Shown: one piece after another, positions 1 to 5,657 of the stretch
Layout: the number at the start of each line of letters is the position of its first letter
Numbering within the stretch: position 1 is the first letter of the stretch
Position numbers and translations under genes: made by a program
Notes under the pieces: generated by a model
Told to the model about the DNA's origin: nothing
Database searches by the model: none
Seen by the model: only the letters and a program-made list of their open reading frames with translations
Assembly: GCA_003508565.1 (NCBI GenBank)
Contig: DNUI01000069.1
Coordinates: 1-5,802 of the forward strand
Direction: 5' to 3'
DNA from: Syntrophaceae bacterium
GTDB taxonomy: Bacteria; Desulfobacterota; Syntrophia; Syntrophales; UBA2185
DNA length: 5,802 bases

Positions 1-80
1 CCACTTTTTTGGGTAAAGATCAATGTATAATGATCACATCTCCGACAATGCCAAATATATGCGGAAACCGCATCTTAAGG

Positions 81-109
81 TTGATATTTTCTTAGTATTG
101 TACTATATT
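81..109 (+). promoter_or_regulatory. Sigma-70-type promoter for the first protease
   Basis: TTGATA at 81-86 (five of six matches to the -35 consensus) is followed by a 17-bp spacer and TATATT at 104-109 (five of six matches to the -10 consensus). Initiation near 116 would give a leader of about 120 nt before the protease start at 235. A perfect TATAAT also sits at 26-31, but no acceptable -35 lies 16-18 bp before it, so it is a weaker alternative. This is a consensus match by eye only. Confidence 0.5.
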
Positions 110-234
110 TCCCTCATTCCAATAGGCGAATCCATTCCCGACTCATTACTTTTTTCGAGCACATTCTCATCTTCACCGCGCTGGTATTCATTACGTGTTA
201 ACCAATTTCAACAACTTAGGAAGGAGGCAATTGT

Positions 235-1458
235 ATGAAAGTACGTTTTCTGGCTGTTTTTATTGTTGCATCAATATTTTTAATTGGAGCTCTTGCCGCA
301 GACGCTGCGACATTGCAGGCCGATCCCAACCGCACGGCGCTGTTGAAGCAGCGCGAGCTTCAGGCTCCGGCCGCGATCAAACGGCAGTTGGAGCAGATGC
401 GTGCCAAAATCAAGCGGAATAAGCTTACATACATGGTAGGCTACACAAAGGCCCTCGGCAAGCCCAACAGCGCCCTGTTCGGCGACAGGGACGACCCGAA
501 AGCAACCTCGCCTCAGGCCCGAAGGCTGGTCAACCAGAAGGCCATGGAGCTGATGAAGCTTGATGACAAGGCCAAGGCTGAGTACATTCTCAAGAATCCG
601 TCTATCCTCCAGAAGTATCCGTACCTCGACATTAAGCCCTTGATTTGTGCGAAGCAGACAGCACTCAACTGGGTCGATAAGGGCAAAGTAACACCTGTGA
701 AAGAGCAGAATTGCGGCAATTGCTGGGCATTTGCCGCTGTAGGCGCGTACGAGGCGAGCAACCTGATTAGAAACGCAAAAACTGTCGATAATTCGGAGCA
801 GTATATCAATGACTGCGCAATAGCCGATGACGGTACGGATGCCGGGAGCTGCAACAGCGGTCTTGCGGTAAAGGCGCTCCAGCATATGGTCAGGGTTGGC
901 TCTGCCACGGAGGCAGCCGTGCCGTATACGGCAACGAATCAAGCCTGTACAAACCCTGCAACACCTTTTGATGCCATATCGTGGGGATTTGTAAATCCTG
1001 ACGCTGACTTTCCGACGACTGACCAAATAAAACAGGCCCTGTGCGCATACGGTCCTCTCACTACCCGCATGAGGGTGGTCTCAAATGACTTTAAGGCGTA
1101 TTCCGAAGGTGTCTACAATGAAGCGGTCGCGTCGGACACTGCAGGTGAAGGACACGCTGTTGTGATAGTAGGATGGGATAGTGCCAAAGGTGCCTGGCTG
1201 ATCAAGAATTCATGGGGCACCGACTGGGGCTATGGCGGGTACGGCTGGATCAAATACGGCAGCAACAGGATAGGCCGGCATTCAGCATGGGTCGTGGCCG
1301 AGAGCAGTATGTGGATAATCCCTGACATAAAGAACATCAAGGCGAGAATACTCAAAGTGCGCCTGCCAGGCGCAATGCCTGAACCCATGCCGAAACCGCC
1401 GGGTGCAATGCCTGAACCTATACCGAGGCCTCCCTTCCCGGGGCCGCCAGCCCGCTAA
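235..1458 (+). CDS. Secreted papain-family (C1A) cysteine protease with proline-rich C-terminal tail
   Basis: A 407-residue preproenzyme expected to hydrolyse peptide bonds outside the cytoplasm. The ATG is preceded by AAGGAGG (221-227) at 7-nt spacing. Residues 1-22 form a signal peptide (basic MKVR, hydrophobic core, ALA before the likely cut). A helical, Lys/Arg/Gln-rich propeptide runs to about 140. The catalytic domain spans about 143-356 and starts with the family-typical ALNWVDKGKVTPVKEQ. Visible active-site residues are Cys163 (GNCWAF), His307 (GEGHAVVIVGW) and Asn325 (IKNSWG). Cys160 and Cys206 (SCNSG) and Cys194 and Cys238 match the two conserved papain disulfides. The oxyanion-hole Gln is Gln158, only five residues before the nucleophile instead of the usual six. 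Residues 378-407 are proline-rich, with an 11-residue unit (PGAMPEP...) in tandem. The domain call is firm; substrate and role are unknown. Confidence 0.93.
   Translation: MKVRFLAVFIVASIFLIGALAADAATLQADPNRTALLKQRELQAPAAIKRQLEQMRAKIKRNKLTYMVGYTKALGKPNSALFGDRDDPKATSPQARRLVNQKAMELMKLDDKAKAEYILKNPSILQKYPYLDIKPLICAKQTALNWVDKGKVTPVKEQNCGNCWAFAAVGAYEASNLIRNAKTVDNSEQYINDCAIADDGTDAGSCNSGLAVKALQHMVRVGSATEAAVPYTATNQACTNPATPFDAISWGFVNPDADFPTTDQIKQALCAYGPLTTRMRVVSNDFKAYSEGVYNEAVASDTAGEGHAVVIVGWDSAKGAWLIKNSWGTDWGYGGYGWIKYGSNRIGRHSAWVVAESSMWIIPDIKNIKARILKVRLPGAMPEPMPKPPGAMPEPIPRPPFPGPPAR
1366..1431 (+). repeat. Tandem 33-bp repeat coding the proline-rich tail
   Basis: Two consecutive 33-bp units (1366-1398 and 1399-1431) encode PGAMPEPMPKP and PGAMPEPIPRP. 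They are followed by a short Pro/Gly end, PFPGPPAR. The units differ at several codon third positions, so this is not a fresh duplication. It lies in frame at the C-terminus of the first protease. Confidence 0.85.
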
Positions 1459-1480
1459 CCCGCTGTATTAGGTATGAATC

Positions 1481-1513
1481 GCTCGATGGCGATCAAGAAG
1501 ATCGCCATCGAGC
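1481..1513 (+). terminator. Perfect 14-bp hairpin after the first protease
   Basis: GCTCGATGGCGATC (1481-1494) pairs perfectly with 1500-1513 around a 5-nt AAGAA loop, 23 bp after the protease stop. No T-run follows in either direction, so it is not a textbook intrinsic terminator. It may protect the 3' end of the mRNA, terminate without a U-tract, or be a protein-binding palindrome. The hairpin itself is certain; its role is inferred from position. Confidence 0.55.
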
Positions 1514-1726
1514 ACTTAGCAACCTGACGACACGCAATTTTCTCTCACCTTATCCCGGGAGCGTTGAAGTGCAATATCTTACAAAAAAAGATGAAAACTT
1601 CTCTCTATCTATAACCTCCTAAATTAACCGACGGGTTCACTCAACTTTGAAAGAGAGCTAAGAATATTTGCTTTGAGATACAGAAGAAGCAAGAGAGGAA
1701 ATGCCGGAAGGGTAAAGGATCGAGAC

Positions 1727-2002
1727 GTGAAGTCCATTTTTTTGTTTATTTTATGTATGGCCATAGTGCAAGCGGTCGGCTGTATTGAATATAAGGATTT
1801 AACGCCTCTCCTGGTGGAAGAAGGGCAAGGTTCTATTGGGGAAAAAGCCTTTTCTCATACTACCGTAAAGCCCAATGAGACGGTATGTGTCAAATGCCCT
1901 GTTCATGGATCCGTGGGGATTGACTGCGAGTATGATGTATCAGACAGTAAGGTCCTATCTCACATAGATTCGAAGGTGGAGTATGTTTTCCGGGGCGGAT
2001 GA
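1727..2002 (+). CDS. Small predicted lipoprotein, unknown family
   Basis: I do not recognise the family. With the GTG start at 1727 the 91-residue product begins with a basic then hydrophobic signal peptide ending in the lipobox AVGC. Cys19 would be the lipid-modified residue. AAAGGA (1714-1719) lies 7 nt upstream of this GTG. A longer frame from TTG at 1673 would add 18 highly basic residues and lacks a good ribosome site, so I prefer the GTG. The mature part (about 73 residues) is polar and contains Cys54 and Cys57 (CVKC), His60 and Cys67, a compact cluster that could bind metal or form a disulfide. It is the first of three small co-oriented genes, 89 bp before the next. Membrane anchoring is well supported; function is unknown. 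Confidence 0.72.
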   Translation: MKSIFLFILCMAIVQAVGCIEYKDLTPLLVEEGQGSIGEKAFSHTTVKPNETVCVKCPVHGSVGIDCEYDVSDSKVLSHIDSKVEYVFRGG

Positions 2003-2091
2003 TTCGGGAAATGATTCTTATACGTTATCCATGTAAAAGAAAGTTTTTATGCAAACATTGTTGTGTGAATGAGAGAACATGAGGAAAATAT

Positions 2092-2412
2092 ATGGACAAT
2101 CAGAACCGTCTGCATGAATTAAAGAAGGTTACCCTTTTTGAAGAGCGGGGACCAACGTCCCGTTTCATTGATGCCGAAATCAAAGACAATGGGGACCTTG
2201 TTCTTTCCGGACAAGACGTGGGGGAGGCACCCAAAAAATGGTTTGATGATGGCGACTACGAGTTCTGGGTGACTGTCCGGGCCAAAGACAAGGACAGAGT
2301 GACGCTCGCCCTTATCGAACTCCTGTTTGGAGGGAAATTCAATGCGGTGGATGAGTTCCGCCAATGCTTGAACGCAAAAGGTATCCCTTTAGAATGGATG
2401 ACCTGGTACTGA
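2092..2412 (+). CDS. Conserved-looking small cytoplasmic protein, function unknown
   Basis: A 106-residue soluble protein with no signal peptide or membrane segment. The ATG has GAGG at 2081-2084, 7 nt upstream. The sequence suggests an alpha/beta fold: an N-terminal strand region (KKVTLFEE), then strand-turn-strand around DAEIKDNGDLVLSGQDVG, an acidic aromatic stretch (WFDDGDYEFWVTV), a helix (DRVTLALIELLFGG) and a C-terminal segment ending GIPLEWMTWY. From memory, the pattern of GDLVLSGQD followed by GDYEFWVTV and a GIP-plus-aromatic end recurs in uncharacterised bacterial proteins of about 100 residues. I cannot name the family with certainty. It sits between two exported-protein genes although itself cytoplasmic. 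A link to the neighbouring secreted products, such as an immunity or regulatory role, would be pure speculation. Confidence 0.8.
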   Translation: MDNQNRLHELKKVTLFEERGPTSRFIDAEIKDNGDLVLSGQDVGEAPKKWFDDGDYEFWVTVRAKDKDRVTLALIELLFGGKFNAVDEFRQCLNAKGIPLEWMTWY

Positions 2413-2492
2413 CCTCAAGCGGGGCCATCCTTGCGATGGAGAACATGAAAAATGGTTCACCGTGTTAATAATGACTTCTTTTGCCTGCCTTC

Positions 2493-2497
2493 GGGAG
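2493..2497 (+). promoter_or_regulatory. Ribosome binding site fixing the start at 2505
   Basis: GGGAG lies 7 nt before the ATG at 2505. It supports that start over the in-frame TTG at 2481, which would put eight non-hydrophobic residues ahead of an otherwise standard signal peptide. Confidence 0.6.
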
Positions 2498-2504
2498 AAA
2501 GACT

Positions 2505-2876
2505 ATGAAATTTTTTGTCGCGACCGTTGGGCTGATGTGCATTATGACCCTGTCCTTTGCAGAACCCGCACCTCAAACATTTGAAGGAAGATTAATCTGG
2601 AGCTGTCTTGGCAATTGGTTCCATGAAAAGCAGACTGATAAACATTTTGCGCTGATCTTCGATGACGCGACGATTGAATCTCATCAAGAATTGCGTATTC
2701 CAACCTTCCCTACTGCTGCGGCGAGAAGGTATGACATACTCTTCGAAGGCACCATCACTACGGATCAATCCTGCTACCCCCAAGCACCATGTGATTGGCG
2801 GAGTTGGCCTAATCACGCCACTGAGCCGGCAGGATGTATATACGTAACAAAAATTATTACGCTCGAGCGCAAATAG
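2505..2876 (+). CDS. Small secreted protein with four cysteines, unknown family
   Basis: I do not recognise the family. From the ATG at 2505 the product is 123 residues. Residues 1-19 are a clear signal peptide (MKFF, hydrophobic core, SFA before the predicted cut at Glu20). The mature protein of about 104 residues has Cys34, Cys90, Cys96 and Cys111, an even number compatible with two disulfides in the periplasm or outside the cell. Short beta-like stretches (FEGRLIWS, HFALIFDD, YDILFEGTIT, CIYVTKIITLE) suggest a small beta-rich domain. A Trp/Pro-rich loop (CDWRSWPNH) precedes the last strand. It is the third small gene after the lipoprotein and the cytoplasmic protein, with a 92-bp gap before it, and may share their transcript. 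No catalytic signature is seen. A binding or inhibitor role is possible but unsupported. Confidence 0.78.
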   Translation: MKFFVATVGLMCIMTLSFAEPAPQTFEGRLIWSCLGNWFHEKQTDKHFALIFDDATIESHQELRIPTFPTAAARRYDILFEGTITTDQSCYPQAPCDWRSWPNHATEPAGCIYVTKIITLERK

Positions 2877-3208
2877 CCTTGCGTATGACAAAACGCCGAC
2901 ATATGGAGTACAACCACATGCTATTTCAGTCGATGCTTCTTTCCACCCGTGATCATCGATTCTCACAACTGCCTGCCATTGAACGGCCGGGGGTGTTGTC
3001 AATATACCCGTCATTTTCTAACGTTCCGTAATTAATCCTCAGAAATTTTATTTGTACCTTCCTAATTCAGTTGATTTTCCAATTCAGACAACGCGTACTT
3101 TATTTCAATCATTAACCAATGATCTATAAAATCAAGAAAGGCAGGGCCAAGTGAGCCTGCCTTTCTACTCCATGAGAATTAATCATGTATCTTAAAACTT
3201 TTTCGTTG
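2877..3208. other. Convergent intergenic region
   Basis: This 332-bp spacer lies between the last small plus-strand gene and the convergent minus-strand protease. A plus-strand frame running from inside the upstream gene to 3031 has no ribosome site, no recognisable composition and overlaps the gene, so I do not call it. The second half is AT-rich and carries the hairpin terminator at 3135-3166. Nothing else is recognisable. Confidence 0.6.
3135..3166 (-). terminator. Hairpin terminator between convergent genes
   Basis: AGAAAGGCAGG (3135-3145) pairs perfectly with CCTGCCTTTCT (3156-3166) around a 10-nt loop. On the minus strand the stem is followed by a T-rich run (TTGATTTTAT). It lies 43 bp beyond the TGA that ends the full minus-strand frame, which suits termination of the second protease gene. 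On the plus strand it could also end the small-gene transcript, but the tail there is weaker. Confidence 0.8.
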
Positions 3209-3526
3209 TCAGTAAATATTCACCATCTCCAGCCTTAGTCCTTGTTTACGAAGTTCCATGTCCCTGGCACGGAAGTCGTCATAGTACCATCCGTAAACTT
3301 GTATCTCGCCGAAATTGCCCGGGCGAAAAACGGCAGTGTACTTCACATGACCATTGACGATGTAATTATTGAGGATCGCCAACCTCCATCCCTTTGCCCA
3401 CAATTCATCATACTTGGCCCTGTAATCCTTGTAATCCCATCCATAAACCTGGAATTCCTGCGATGTACTCCGGCGAAAAACGGCAGTGTAACGGACAGTC
3501 CCGCCATCTAGATAATTGTTAAGAAT
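3209..3526 (-). pseudogene. Orphaned 3' part of the second protease gene, beyond an in-frame stop
   Basis: Past the TAA at 3527-3529 the protease frame continues with 105 sense codons to a TGA at 3209-3211. It completes repeat 3 (ILNNYLDGGTV) and adds a full repeat 4 (3344-3493) and a 44-residue repeat 5 (3212-3343) ending RLEMVNIY. The repeat hallmarks, YTAVFR, QVYGW, the YD or YR positions and GWRL or GLRL, are intact with no frameshift. There is no convincing ribosome site or start of its own, so it would be untranslated unless the stop is read through. The best explanation is a recent nonsense mutation or a base error. The natural end of the gene is the TGA at 3209-3211, just before the terminator. 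Confidence 0.75.
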
Positions 3527-3943
3527 TTACAGGCGCCAGCCTTGGGGGAAGATTTCATCATACTTTTTGCGATAGTCTTCATATTTCCATCCATAAACCT
3601 GGTATTCGGGTACGGTGCTTTTCCTGAACACAGCCGTGTATCTCACCTGACCGCCTTCGACATAGCTATTCAGAATGAACAGGCGCCAACCCTTGGGGAA
3701 GATTTCATCATACTTCTTGCGATAATCTTCATACTTCCATCCATAAATCTGATATTCCGGCACGGTACTCTTCCGCCAGACAGCACTGTAGAGTGTCTGC
3801 CCTTGTTCCACGGTGTTTTTGAGCAAGTGGAGACGCCAACCCTTGGGAAAGATTTCATCATACTTCCTGCGGTATTGTTCATAGGTCCAGCCATGGGCTT
3901 GAATTTCCTCACCGGATCCTTGCCGCCAGACTGCGGTAAGGTG
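3212..3943 (-). repeat. Five tandem 150-bp units encoding 50-residue BTRD1-like modules
   Basis: Read on the minus strand the units are 3943-3794, 3793-3644, 3643-3494, 3493-3344 and a final 132-bp unit 3343-3212. The period is exactly 50 codons. Each unit follows the pattern YxAV[WF]R, about eight residues, Q[VIA]xGWxY, then [YF]RxKYDE, then GWRLxxLNxxVxxG. This resembles bacterial tandem repeat domain 1 (Pfam BTRD1), known to me from polyglycine hydrolases and other secreted bacterial proteins; the match is from memory. Units 2 and 3 are nearly identical in protein but differ at about nine silent third positions over 32 codons. That indicates selection on the protein rather than a fresh duplication. 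Confidence 0.88.
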
Positions 3944-4951
3944 AAAATCCGGAGCTGCCATCAGGTACCATGATGCCCCCATTCCAATCTTGTTGCTCCC
4001 ATACGTGATCCAGCCGAAGCCATTATCTCCCCAACCGGTTCCCCATGAGTTTTTTATGAGCCACGCCTTTTTGTTATCATCCCAACCGACGATGATGACG
4101 ATATGAGCGCCGTTGTTCCGTTCCGGTTCATACACCAGGGGAATGCTTTCGGTAAACACCTCCGTTCCTTTCACACTCCCGAAGGCGGAACCTGTCGGGA
4201 TGTGCATCTTTACGATTATCGGGCCATGATCGATCAAAGCGGCCTTTATTTGATCAACGGGAACGGGCTCACGAGGAAATAAATTTGTAAAGCCGGGATT
4301 AATTTGTGTGAACGACTCAAGATGATAGGGGGTTTTGACGCCGAGCTGGCACGGACCGCAGTTCTCTGCTTTGCATTGAGGCTTGTTGCCGTCACCCTTG
4401 TAAGGATTGCTCTCTTCGGTGTATACGCCTGACAACAATTTTATTTCAAACTGATTTTGGCTGGACTTATCGCACTTTCGGCAGTTGCAGTTGATCAGGT
4501 CTTGCTCCGAGAGATCCAATAATTCGTAATGCCGCATGTAATAGCGAGCCTCCATTGTACCCACACAGGCAAATGCCCAGCACGTTCCATAGGGATTCTG
4601 GTTTTTGGCCGGGGTCATCACACCACGGTCCCGCCACGAGAAGTATTTGGCTTTTGGGGATGGAAGAACCTGATGCGGTTTGAGCTTAGGCAAGTCTTTT
4701 GAAAGGAGAGGATTCAATTTCCGGAAATTTTCCTGAATTGCTTTTTGCTTGCGTAATGCATCGAGTGTCTTTTGATGATATTTTTTGGGAATCTCCATTT
4801 GACGCTCATCTTCCGGTGACAGCAACTGAATTATCTTTCCATCCGGGGTCTTGAGCTCAAGGGGGTTGATCATAGTCTTAGAAACTTTCGCGGCGTGGAC
4901 GAACGATACAAGGAAAAAAAAGGATACACAAACAAGAATCAATTTTTTCAT
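3527..4951 (-). CDS. Secreted papain-like cysteine protease with tandem-repeat tail, truncated by an in-frame stop
   Basis: A 474-residue product; the intact frame would give 580. I chose the ATG at 4951 because AGGAGGA precedes it at 4-nt spacing and a standard signal peptide follows (MKKLILVCVS... to about Ala20/21). An upstream in-frame start at 5008 would bury that signal. A charged propeptide spans about 22-100. The catalytic domain (about 102-333) shows oxyanion Gln118, nucleophile Cys124 (GTCWAF), His283 (GAHIVIIVGW) and Asn301 (IKNSWG). The usual cysteine two residues before the GxC motif is replaced by Tyr121. A cysteine-rich insert instead carries Cys155, Cys157, Cys160, Cys193, Cys198 and Cys201, including CRKC and CGPC. 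BTRD1-like modules begin at 337. A TAA ends translation at residue 38 of module 3. The catalytic part is complete, so activity may survive. The repeats probably bind a substrate or surface (inference). Confidence 0.9.
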   Translation of the reverse strand: MKKLILVCVSFFFLVSFVHAAKVSKTMINPLELKTPDGKIIQLLSPEDERQMEIPKKYHQKTLDALRKQKAIQENFRKLNPLLSKDLPKLKPHQVLPSPKAKYFSWRDRGVMTPAKNQNPYGTCWAFACVGTMEARYYMRHYELLDLSEQDLINCNCRKCDKSSQNQFEIKLLSGVYTEESNPYKGDGNKPQCKAENCGPCQLGVKTPYHLESFTQINPGFTNLFPREPVPVDQIKAALIDHGPIIVKMHIPTGSAFGSVKGTEVFTESIPLVYEPERNNGAHIVIIVGWDDNKKAWLIKNSWGTGWGDNGFGWITYGSNKIGMGASWYLMAAPDFHLTAVWRQGSGEEIQAHGWTYEQYRRKYDEIFPKGWRLHLLKNTVEQGQTLYSAVWRKSTVPEYQIYGWKYEDYRKKYDEIFPKGWRLFILNSYVEGGQVRYTAVFRKSTVPEYQVYGWKYEDYRKKYDEIFPQGWRL

Positions 4952-4955
4952 AGGT

Positions 4956-4962
4956 TCCTCCT
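4956..4962 (-). promoter_or_regulatory. Shine-Dalgarno site fixing the start of the second protease
   Basis: AGGAGGA on the minus strand lies 4 nt before the ATG at 4951. It identifies that ATG as the start rather than the in-frame upstream ATG at 5008. Confidence 0.8.
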
Positions 4963-5029
4963 GAGTTGGTTGGGAAAGAGATATTGAGTGGGACGTAGAA
5001 TATGGCAACGAGCTTGACTTGGGCGGAAC

Positions 5030-5057
5030 CTTATACGGGATGAATGCATCTTGTCAA
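5030..5057 (-). promoter_or_regulatory. Near-consensus sigma-70 promoter for the second protease
   Basis: On the minus strand a perfect -35 TTGACA (5057-5052), a 16-bp spacer and a -10 TATAAG (5035-5030, five of six matches) precede the gene. Upstream of the -35 lie A/T tracts (5058-5085) resembling an UP element. Initiation near 5023 would give a leader of about 70 nt. This is the strongest promoter match in the window and suggests the gene is, or recently was, well transcribed. Confidence 0.75.
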
Positions 5058-5370
5058 ATTTTTTTAACGATTTTTAACTATTATGAACAAATATCCTTAT
5101 CCTCCCTATACATCAAGCATATGTAACCCGCTTTTGATGAAAATATTTTCTGAAACATAATTCCCTTCTTCCTTGAAGTCAACAGGCTGCCTTTCTTATA
5201 TAGATACAAGAAATAAGGTACGACTTGGACACTGAAATATTATTTACCAAGTAATGAATATAGAAGCAAATACGAAAAAGGGATGCTATAAAGGGACCAT
5301 GAAATTTTTGTATTGATTTCTTGAATAATCGGGAGCATAATCACACAGTATCTTAATAAAACATCGTCAA

Positions 5371-5409
5371 AAGGTTACCAACGAATTGAACCCTTTATGA
5401 GGGTGATGT
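5371..5409 (+). ncRNA. Possible structured RNA upstream of an orphan terminator
   Basis: ACATC (5371-5375) can pair with GATGT (5405-5409), and ACCCT (5390-5394) with AGGGT (5400-5404). The 3' strands of the two helices are contiguous, so they could stack. A competing pairing of AAAGGTT (5379-5385) with the AACCCTTT around 5389-5396 is also possible. A strong terminator begins 15 nt later. The helices are short and may be chance. I see no match to a riboswitch class I know. Confidence 0.22.
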
Positions 5410-5424
5410 CATGAAAAGATTACT

Positions 5425-5456
5425 AAAACCCCGCTTCTCAAAAGAGACGGGGTTTT
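5425..5456 (+). terminator. Strong rho-independent terminator with no obvious upstream gene
   Basis: AAAACCCCG (5425-5433) pairs with CGGGGTTTT (5448-5456). An inner TCTC/GAGA helix closes an AAAA loop, leaving a 2-nt bulge (5434-5435). T-rich sequence follows (TTTTGTGTTTT). The symmetrical A and T flanks allow function on either strand. No plus-strand gene lies upstream for 2.5 kb, and on the minus strand no gene runs into it from the right within the window. It may end a small RNA, act as an attenuator in a long leader of the gene at 5727, or insulate the divergent genes. Confidence 0.8.
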
Positions 5457-5657
5457 GTGTTTTGGCTGGTCAAGTTGATGACATTTTATGTCTTACCATG
5501 TACCATTTCAGAGATGAATTATAATTCGTTTTATACAAATATAACCAGAAAGGAGGGTGAGAAAGTCTTAAAAAATATTTAAGTAAAAATTTATTTTGCA
5601 AGAATGAAAACTTCAAGGAAAGGAGGGGAATGCCATAGAAGGGGTATATCATACTGG

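Noticed and set aside
23..238. Plus-strand 71-codon frame ahead of the first protease
   Set aside because: It has no ribosome site, overlaps the promoter and the RBS of the protease, and its product has no recognisable character.
280..1026. Long minus-strand open frame opposite the first protease (and a second at 513-908)
   Set aside because: Both are antisense to a confidently identified protease with intact catalytic motifs. They are shadows of its codon pattern, with no ribosome site.
1456..1527. Readthrough of the first protease TAA, as a parallel to the TAA in the second
   Set aside because: The frame does continue for about 22 codons to a TGA, but it runs through the hairpin and encodes nothing like the preceding tail. 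This TAA is an ordinary stop.
2592..3014. Minus-strand 140-codon frame over the small secreted gene
   Set aside because: It overlaps a plus-strand gene with a clear signal peptide and RBS, and has no start signal or recognisable domain itself.
2834..3031. Plus-strand 65-codon frame after the small secreted gene
   Set aside because: It starts inside the preceding gene, lacks a ribosome site and has a random-looking composition.
3209..3403. Separate minus-strand 64-codon gene near the end of the protease tail
   Set aside because: It is in the same frame as the protease and encodes repeat modules; the apparent TTG start is an internal Leu of module 4. It belongs to the interrupted protease gene.
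3212..3943. CRISPR-like array, because of the regular 150-bp spacing
   Set aside because: The period is far too long, there are no short identical repeats with unique spacers, and the units are coding in one continuous frame.
3542..3973. Plus-strand 143-codon frame with internal repeats
   Set aside because: Its repeats are the mirror of the minus-strand tandem modules read on the wrong strand.
5371..5456. Cyclic-di-GMP (GEMM) or fluoride riboswitch before the right-edge gene
   Set aside because: The conserved cores of these classes as I know them are absent; only short generic helices are present.
5470..5652. Minus-strand 60-codon frame
   Set aside because: It is low-complexity AT-rich sequence crossing SD-like and promoter-like signals of the other strand, with no ribosome site.
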